64,000 nucleotides of DNA from positions 768,501-832,500 of the forward strand of contig NC_022524.1 of the NCBI RefSeq assembly GCF_000473245.1, written 5' to 3'. Below, one piece after another: positions 59,027-64,000 of the stretch. This DNA comes from Bacillus infantis NRRL B-14911. GTDB lineage: Bacteria > Bacillota > Bacilli > Bacillales > Cytobacillaceae. Below the pieces are notes generated by a model. That model was not told where the DNA came from and ran no database searches. It saw only the letters and a program-made list of their open reading frames with translations. The first letter of the stretch is position 1, and the number at the start of each line of letters is the position of its first letter. The position numbers and the translations under genes were made by a program.

Positions 59027-59845
59027 TTGCAGTTATGGGATGATGAATTAGATGATAATTACTTGGGTGAACTTCATGAAGAAACACTTCAAAAAGTTCA
59101 GCGGGAACTACAGGTCGATTTGCCTGAATCATATATAAATTTAATGAAGAAAAGAAATGGATTTTATTTGGCCAAGAAATACTATCCTACAACTGTCCCT
59201 AATAGCTGGGCAAATAATTCAGTATATGTTAACGAGTTATACGGAATAGGTGAAAAATCCGGGATAATCGACAGTATTTATTTGCGCCAAGAATGGGGGA
59301 TACGAAGTAAAAAGTTAATCATTATTTCAGCAGAACCTCCTGCCTTTATTTGCTTGGATTATAGACGCAGAAAAAATCCAATTGTTACATTTGTAGATAT
59401 TGAAGCAAACCAAGAGATAATATTAGCGAAGAACTTTGAAGAATTCATAAATGGCCTTGTTGAAGAAATTAAGGAACTAGAAGTGGAACCTTGTGAAGAT
59501 ACTTTGCTGACCCCACAACAGATAGAGGATTATTACTCGAAAATTGATCATGTAATACTAAAAGGAAAGCCAGCTGAGGTAGACAGGGTTTTTGTGAAAA
59601 TCCTTTCGACAAATAATGAATTAATTAGATATATGATTGAAAAAATGAGATATCATGAAAAGCCTAAAGTGCAATTTTATTTAATGACATTCTTATCTGA
59701 ATGTGCGGAAGGAAACAATCAAGGAATCGTAGATGACGACTATCTTCTGGAAGTTTTGAATGAAATTTCTAATAGTAAAAATCAAGATGCTAAAGGCTTA
59801 GCCCTTTATAGTTTAAACAAATTTAATAAAAGATTTGGCATTTAA
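59027..59845 (+). CDS. SMI1/KNR4-family (SUKH) protein with extra C-terminal helical domain
   Basis: 272 residues. The SUKH core spans about 1-145 (LQVDLPESYINLMKKRNGFY, IISAEPPAFICLDYRRR, NFEEFINGLVEEI). The rest is helical, possibly HEAT-like (PKVQFYLMTFLSECAEG, AKGLALYSLNKFNK). I chose TTG 59027, with TAGGAG 8 bp upstream; the frame is open from 59018. A second SUKH gene is 377 bp upstream and no toxin is seen. Confidence 0.78.
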   Translation: MQLWDDELDDNYLGELHEETLQKVQRELQVDLPESYINLMKKRNGFYLAKKYYPTTVPNSWANNSVYVNELYGIGEKSGIIDSIYLRQEWGIRSKKLIIISAEPPAFICLDYRRRKNPIVTFVDIEANQEIILAKNFEEFINGLVEEIKELEVEPCEDTLLTPQQIEDYYSKIDHVILKGKPAEVDRVFVKILSTNNELIRYMIEKMRYHEKPKVQFYLMTFLSECAEGNNQGIVDDDYLLEVLNEISNSKNQDAKGLALYSLNKFNKRFGI

Positions 59846-60191
59846 AGTATCATTTCTGGAAACTGATATTTTACATTAAAATTTGTTGCGTTTTGTTCCT
59901 GTGCCCAGAAGAAGGAAATATAATGATGAAAATATGTGTTTGTAAGCTCAGTACTGCTTGGGTCCAAGATCAGCTTCCTTTTAAGGGGGGCTTTTTTAAT
60001 GCAGGAAACGTGGCAGGATTTTTTAATAAGCAGTACTCGAAAAAGAAGCGTTAATCCAATAGGACTAACGCTTTTTTTGCAGTATTCTATAACGTATAAA
60101 AAGGAGCAGGTATCCTTTGTTTAAAAATAATTGTAACCTTTCTTGCAGCTCAAACGATTAATACTTGAAGACTAAACAAGGGGGGAACCAT
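59846..60191. other. Non-coding stretch with two terminator-like hairpins
   Basis: About 345 bp without a credible gene. AGCTTCC/GGGGGCT with T-run lies at about 59970-59998, and AGCGTTA (60047-60053) pairs with TAACGCT (60066-60072) before seven T at 60078. CAGTACT-like words recur (59949 and 60031 regions). The end leads to the sigma-factor ribosome-binding site. Confidence 0.6.
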
Positions 60192-60731
60192 TTGGCCGGC
60201 AATGAAAGGTTAGGGGAGAGAATCGATCAGATCTACAAGAGCCATTATTTGGATGTATATCGTTTTCTTATTTGCTTTACTGGTAACCAGAATGATGCCG
60301 AGGACTTAACTCAAGAAGTTTTTTTACGCATCCTGAATAACTTGACCAGAGGCAAAAATATTGACCATCAAAGAACTTGGATTTTCTCCATTGCAAAGCA
60401 TGTTGCCATTGACAGTTATAGAAAAAGGAGATTTTCTTCCCTTTTTACCGACGGCTTCTTTAAACATATTATCTCGGCTGAAAAAGAACCCGGAGAATTA
60501 ATTGAGGAAAATGAAATGAAAAGGATTGTTCATGGTGCTATATCTGAACTGAAACCCAAGTATAGGACTGTAGTGATTCTAAGAGGCATAAATGAATTTT
60601 CAATCAGGGAAACATCCGAGATCCTTCAATGCAGCGAGTCAAAGGTCAAAGTAGATTATCACAGGGCTTTAAAAATACTTAGAATGAAGCTTGAGTGGGA
60701 TATAGAGGAGGTCATCGGGAATGCAAACTGA
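60192..60731 (+). CDS. ECF RNA polymerase sigma factor
   Basis: 179 residues. Sigma2 (HYLDVYRFLICFTGNQNDAEDLTQEVFLRIL, here DVYRFLICFTGNQNDAEDLT) and sigma4 (LKPKYRTVVILRGINEFS then ETSEILQCSESKVKVDYHRA) are both complete. I chose TTG 60192, with AAGGGGGG upstream; TTG 60165 would overlap that site. It overlaps the next gene by 11 bp (60721-60731). That gene encodes a membrane protein in the anti-sigma position, so the two probably form a signalling pair. Confidence 0.88.
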   Translation: MAGNERLGERIDQIYKSHYLDVYRFLICFTGNQNDAEDLTQEVFLRILNNLTRGKNIDHQRTWIFSIAKHVAIDSYRKRRFSSLFTDGFFKHIISAEKEPGELIEENEMKRIVHGAISELKPKYRTVVILRGINEFSIRETSEILQCSESKVKVDYHRALKILRMKLEWDIEEVIGNAN

Positions 60732-61644
60732 TAAAGACTTGTTCGACTTAATAAAGGAAACATACCCAATCAACCCAAGAGAGGAGTTTGTCTTAGATAC
60801 AGCTGATAAACTCAGAAAATCGGCCAGGCAGATAAACAGAAGAAACAGGCTCAAACAATTTACGGTTGCCTCAGCCAGTATTGCGCTGTGTACATTGGCT
60901 CTCTCATGGTTCTTCCTTTATGATGGAAAAGATACCTTATATAACACATTTTCCACTCCTCAAAATGAACATTCAGCTTCAACAGCAGCTATAAAAAACC
61001 AGGATCCTTTAGTATACATCTACCATTCACACAATCAAGAATCTTTTATGTCAGAAACTTCAACTAATCACTCAGATGATTTGTTTCACGAGGAAAGAAA
61101 TATTTCATTGGTTGGTGAGCGACTTAGTCAAGCACTAAAAAATTATGGCATTCATTCTATTCACGATAGCACGGATATTAAGGCGGAATTAGAAGAAAAA
61201 AGACTCTCGTATAGCGACGCATATAAAGTTTCCAGAGTACCACTCGAGAATGCCTTATCACATAATAAAAAGCTGAAAATGGTCCTTGATATACACAGGA
61301 ATTCATTAAAGAGAAACCAGTCAACGATTAGCATAGATGGAAAGGACTATCCGAGAATTTCATTTATTGTATCGAAATCCAGTGCTGAATACGAAGTGAA
61401 TTTTAAATTTGCACAACTGCTGCATGAATATACTGAGGAAAGATACCCCAACTTATCCAGGGGAGTCTTTACTAAGGATACCCCTTCTCAAAATTCTTAT
61501 AATCAAGATCTGTTTGGTAACTCTGTGCAGTTAGAAGTTGGAGGGAAGGAAAATACTTTGGAGGAAGAGTATCGAACTGTTGATGTCCTTTCAGAAGTCA
61601 TCAGTGAGATCCTTACCGACTGGAACGAACAAGAAAAGGAGTAA
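60721..61644 (+). CDS. Membrane protein with SpoIIP-like amidase domain, putative anti-sigma partner
   Basis: 307 residues: a cytoplasmic segment (about 1-45), one membrane helix (about 46-66) and an extracytoplasmic SpoIIP-type domain. Zinc-site candidates are His102 and His104 with Glu107 (YHSHNQESF), His192 (LDIHRNS) and Glu272 (LEVGGKENT). SpoIIP cleaves peptidoglycan stem peptides during spore engulfment. Here it is coupled to an ECF sigma gene, so the cytoplasmic part probably holds the sigma factor. Whether the domain cuts or only senses cell wall is unknown. Confidence 0.82.
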   Translation: MQTDKDLFDLIKETYPINPREEFVLDTADKLRKSARQINRRNRLKQFTVASASIALCTLALSWFFLYDGKDTLYNTFSTPQNEHSASTAAIKNQDPLVYIYHSHNQESFMSETSTNHSDDLFHEERNISLVGERLSQALKNYGIHSIHDSTDIKAELEEKRLSYSDAYKVSRVPLENALSHNKKLKMVLDIHRNSLKRNQSTISIDGKDYPRISFIVSKSSAEYEVNFKFAQLLHEYTEERYPNLSRGVFTKDTPSQNSYNQDLFGNSVQLEVGGKENTLEEEYRTVDVLSEVISEILTDWNEQEKE

Positions 61645-61685
61645 ACCGATCGTGTTATTTAGTTGAGTTGTTTATATTAAAAGTC

Positions 61686-61718
61686 TGCTGCTGAAACTTG
61701 GCAGCTTTTCTTTTTTAA
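61686..61718 (+). terminator. Weak terminator-like hairpin
   Basis: GCTGC and GCAGC arms around TGAAACTTG, then a T-rich run; likely end of the sigma/SpoIIP-like transcript. The stem is short. Confidence 0.4.
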
Positions 61719-61939
61719 TGCCGCTGCCAAATTTGCAGCTATTCTAGTAGGACTAAGGGAGTTTAGTTTCAGAAGGATTAATTTTTTGAATACCGAATAT
61801 ATAAATGAAGATAGAGGCCCGGCATAAAGTAAAGCTCCTTTTATAGAAAACTTAACCGGACATGTTTTACATTTCCGGAACAACAGATATTGGTAGATCG
61901 GCCCTTTCTTAAACAATGACCTATACAAGGAGTGGAACA

Positions 61940-62377
61940 ATGAGAAATAATCCTAAAAGTAAATTGTCCGGTGATCAGCAAGTGTTTGAATTTATGAAAC
62001 AGCTTGAGCATCCTCTTAAGGAAGAGATAGAAGAAGTGCGCAGAATCATTTTAAGTTCTGATGAGAGATTCACAGAGCATATAAAATGGAATGCGCCGAG
62101 TTTTTGCATCGAAAATGATGATCGGATAACCTTCAATCTGAAAGGGAATGCATTTTTTCGCCTTGTGTTTCATTGTGGTGCAAAAGTGAAACCTAAAGCT
62201 GCCCAGCCTCTATTTGAAGACCATACCGGATTATTAGAATGGCAGACGAATGATAGAGCTGTGGTGAAGTTTTTTAATGAGAATGATGTAAAAGATAAAG
62301 AAGAAAAACTTAGAGTGGTGATAGGGAAATGGATCGGCACAACAAGTTCTAAGGTGATTTCCGATACTGAAGATTGA
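61940..62377 (+). CDS. DUF1801-family protein
   Basis: 145 residues with the DUF1801 (YdhG-like) pattern: LKEEIEEVRRIILSSDERFTEHIKWNAPSF (here RRIILSSDERFTEHIKWNAP) followed by FNLKGNAFFRLVFHCGAKV. The function is unknown; the fold is small alpha/beta. ATG 61940 follows AAGGAGTGG. A 293-bp non-coding stretch follows it. Confidence 0.82.
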   Translation: MRNNPKSKLSGDQQVFEFMKQLEHPLKEEIEEVRRIILSSDERFTEHIKWNAPSFCIENDDRITFNLKGNAFFRLVFHCGAKVKPKAAQPLFEDHTGLLEWQTNDRAVVKFFNENDVKDKEEKLRVVIGKWIGTTSSKVISDTED

Positions 62378-62670
62378 ACTAGATACCTAACGGAGCAGAA
62401 AGTCTAAATTAAAAACGCGGGTGGGGGGAATAAGAATCAGTGCTTAGCCACGTTAAAATTTTTTGAAGCTCTTGGGCCTGTGAGGGTTTAAACGATTACC
62501 TAGGGTTTAATGTGTTCCTGCTGCAGTAAGTTAAAAAGGTGCCTTGCCCCACTGGAGAAAAACACCTCTTTTTGTTTCCTAAGGGAGAGCCTGTTTCCGC
62601 TGTCCCTATTGAGCGGGGAATCTTAACCATCTTTCCCTGAAGGCCAGTCTCCGTCTCAACGTTTCAAAGA
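62378..62670. other. Non-coding stretch with one hairpin
   Basis: No gene is credible here. AGGTG and CACCT arms (about 62537 and 62567), followed by TTTTTG, may be a terminator. No repeat cluster, promoter or riboswitch is recognised. Confidence 0.5.
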
Positions 62671-63879
62671 TTACTCAGCAAGCTTCATCTCATTTCTCTT
62701 TTTCATTTCACCAGGCCGGATCCATACTACATTTCCTTGGTGCTCTGTTTGTTCTTTTAAGTGATCCTGGATTTTCCGGATATGCTCTCCCATGGTCATG
62801 ACAGTCATGTCGAGCTCTATCAGGTGTGCCTGCTGCTCCATCGTCAGTTCAGATGAGCCCATGGTTTTTTGGCTTAAGTTTTCTGTGATTCCCAATACTT
62901 CCTGCATCATTTCAATCAGACGCTGATTCTCGGCTTCCACCTCAGTTGAGTCGCGTTTGATTTCGTGTGATTGCAGTGAAAGTGTATTGATGCTTGAAAT
63001 CACGCCATCAAAGATGTCGATCATCTGCAGGCTCTTATCTTTTCCTTCTTCTAATACCGACACATTCGCACTATACGATTTTTCTTGTTCTTCAATATTT
63101 CTGTTCACGTCGGTTACGATGGTGTTAATCGTTTCTGCACTCTCTTTGACCTGAACGGACAGCTTGCGGATTTCAGAAGCAACAACTCCGAATCCAGCCC
63201 CATTTGAGCCTGCACGGGCAGCTTCAATAGAGGCGTTCAATGCAAGGAGATTTGTCTGGTTGGAGATATAATCGATAGCTCCGAGAGCCTTTGTGACTGC
63301 TTTCATTTTCTCAAGGAGCGTCTGGTTATAATCACCGAACTGCTTTGTGAGAGAGATGATTTTTGTGAAAACAATGCTGAAATCGTCGACCTTCAGCTTC
63401 CCCTCGTTGGACAGCAGCGTTACATCTGAGGTAGTGGAGTTCGTTACTTCAATAATGGCATCCAGGTTTTGTATCATCCCATTCATTTTTCCTAATTGAT
63501 CCCCAAAGTACGAAATCAGCTCATGCTGCTTTTGAATATCCTGTACCATATCCATAAGCTGGCCGCCAACCATTTCAGAAGAAGCACTTACCTGTGTGTT
63601 CATTGAAACTAAGTGCCCGCTGTGTGCTTCGAGATGGCGCAATTCCTGCAGCGACTCCTCGATTGAGGTCTGAGCTGATGAATTCTTCTCAGCAACCTCC
63701 TCATTTTGATCATTCTCCTGTTTCAGCATCCTGGCACAGCCGATGAAGAGGGCTGCCGTAATGACCAGGGTTCCGATAAGAGAAAGTATGAATGAGTCTA
63801 CGTAATAGTGGAGTGCCGACAGCAGCACAGAAGCCAGGAGGACGGAAGCTGCCATCACAAGATTCTTCTTGTTTTTCAT
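62671..63879 (-). CDS. Methyl-accepting chemotaxis protein
   Basis: 402 residues. Two closely spaced membrane segments (about 8-50) with almost no extracytoplasmic loop precede a long coiled-coil signalling domain. The tip sequence ([18 protein letters not shown]) and following [12 protein letters not shown] are intact, so it should couple to CheA/CheW. The short N-terminus suggests intracellular or membrane-state sensing. No HAMP domain is visible. It is on the minus strand at the window end. Confidence 0.9.
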   Translation of the reverse strand: MKNKKNLVMAASVLLASVLLSALHYYVDSFILSLIGTLVITAALFIGCARMLKQENDQNEEVAEKNSSAQTSIEESLQELRHLEAHSGHLVSMNTQVSASSEMVGGQLMDMVQDIQKQHELISYFGDQLGKMNGMIQNLDAIIEVTNSTTSDVTLLSNEGKLKVDDFSIVFTKIISLTKQFGDYNQTLLEKMKAVTKALGAIDYISNQTNLLALNASIEAARAGSNGAGFGVVASEIRKLSVQVKESAETINTIVTDVNRNIEEQEKSYSANVSVLEEGKDKSLQMIDIFDGVISSINTLSLQSHEIKRDSTEVEAENQRLIEMMQEVLGITENLSQKTMGSSELTMEQQAHLIELDMTVMTMGEHIRKIQDHLKEQTEHQGNVVWIRPGEMKKRNEMKLAE

Positions 63880-63981
63880 ACAGCCAGACTCCTTTTCTGT
63901 AAAATACGCTCCAGCCTGAAAGCGAACGGCAGGCCGATTGAATAGACTACAAATATCTTAATTAGATTAAAGGGGATGATA

Positions 63982-64000
63982 ATGAGCAGAACAGCTGATT
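63982..64000 (+). CDS. Start of a gene cut by the right window edge
   Basis: ATG 63982 has AAAGGGGATG upstream and opens a frame (MSRTAD) that runs to the end. Too little is visible to name it. Confidence 0.4.

Noticed and set aside
59936-60124. 62-codon frame in the 59.9-60.1 kb gap
   Set aside because: It spans two terminator-like hairpins and lacks a ribosome-binding site and a natural-looking product.

Overview
The window is a chromosomal segment from a low-to-moderate G+C Bacillaceae bacterium (Bacillus sensu lato; genus not decidable from sequence alone). Evidence is the Shine-Dalgarno-rich starts with frequent TTG and GTG codons, the T-box-controlled asnS, a YclNOPQ-type petrobactin importer, HmoA, YitT, TerC, DegV, SpoIIP-like and DUF1835/RQC-minor proteins, and Fur and Zur boxes of the Bacillus type. 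Most genes lie on the + strand. There is no prophage, CRISPR array, rRNA or tRNA.

The dominant feature is a dispersed family of 27-bp imperfect palindromes (arms close to GAGCCAAGGG and CCCTTGGCTC) joined by 11-bp linkers to give a 38-bp period. About 30 clusters with roughly 70 units fall between 322 and 56811, mostly as two units whose loops are inverted relative to each other, sometimes as arrays of 3 to 7. A REP-associated tyrosine (Y1/HUH) transposase gene at 605-1366 is flanked by two of these clusters and its stop codon lies in one. This is the architecture of a REPIN/BIME-RAYT system, best known from gamma-proteobacteria. Every scorable cluster has the same orientation regardless of the neighbouring genes. 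Many begin exactly on the upstream gene's TGA stop, some encode the last residues of the upstream protein, and most look like portable intrinsic terminators (GC stem plus T-run).

Layout: 0-1.5 kb is the transposase locus. 1.5-5.5 kb is a Fur-controlled siderophore importer, followed by an O-methyltransferase and an HmoA-type heme monooxygenase. 6.9-18.1 kb holds a GGDEF protein, a membrane protein, an ECF41 sigma factor coupled to an FAD oxidoreductase, a frameshifted SWIM protein, DUF1835, RQC-minor, DegV, a sigma/anti-sigma fusion and a Nudix protein, almost all separated by repeat clusters. 18.1-22.7 kb is a TetR regulator divergent from an MMPL exporter and its heptad-repeat partner. 23-28.4 kb is a frameshifted PucR-type regulator followed by an amidohydrolase / sodium symporter / M24 operon. 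28.8-34.1 kb has an HNH nuclease, an excalibur protein, a c-di-GMP riboswitch in front of a diguanylate cyclase, and a P1 peptidase. 34.2-46.1 kb is nearly free of repeats and carries T-box asnS, transporters, an EAL / CBS-GGDEF pair, an AraC regulator, a Zur-boxed ZinT lipoprotein and TerC. 46-57 kb is again rich in repeats and small secreted, membrane or lipoprotein genes. 57-64 kb has an M29 aminopeptidase, two SMI1/KNR4 genes, an ECF sigma factor with a SpoIIP-like membrane partner, DUF1801 and a chemotaxis receptor.

Working links: iron supply (Fur importer and HmoA), zinc (Zur/ZinT), c-di-GMP turnover (three GGDEF and one EAL protein, one under its own riboswitch) and envelope-stress sigma systems recur. 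Three single-base disruptions (SWIM gene, PucR gene, MMPL start) could be real decay or sequencing error; sequence alone cannot separate these.
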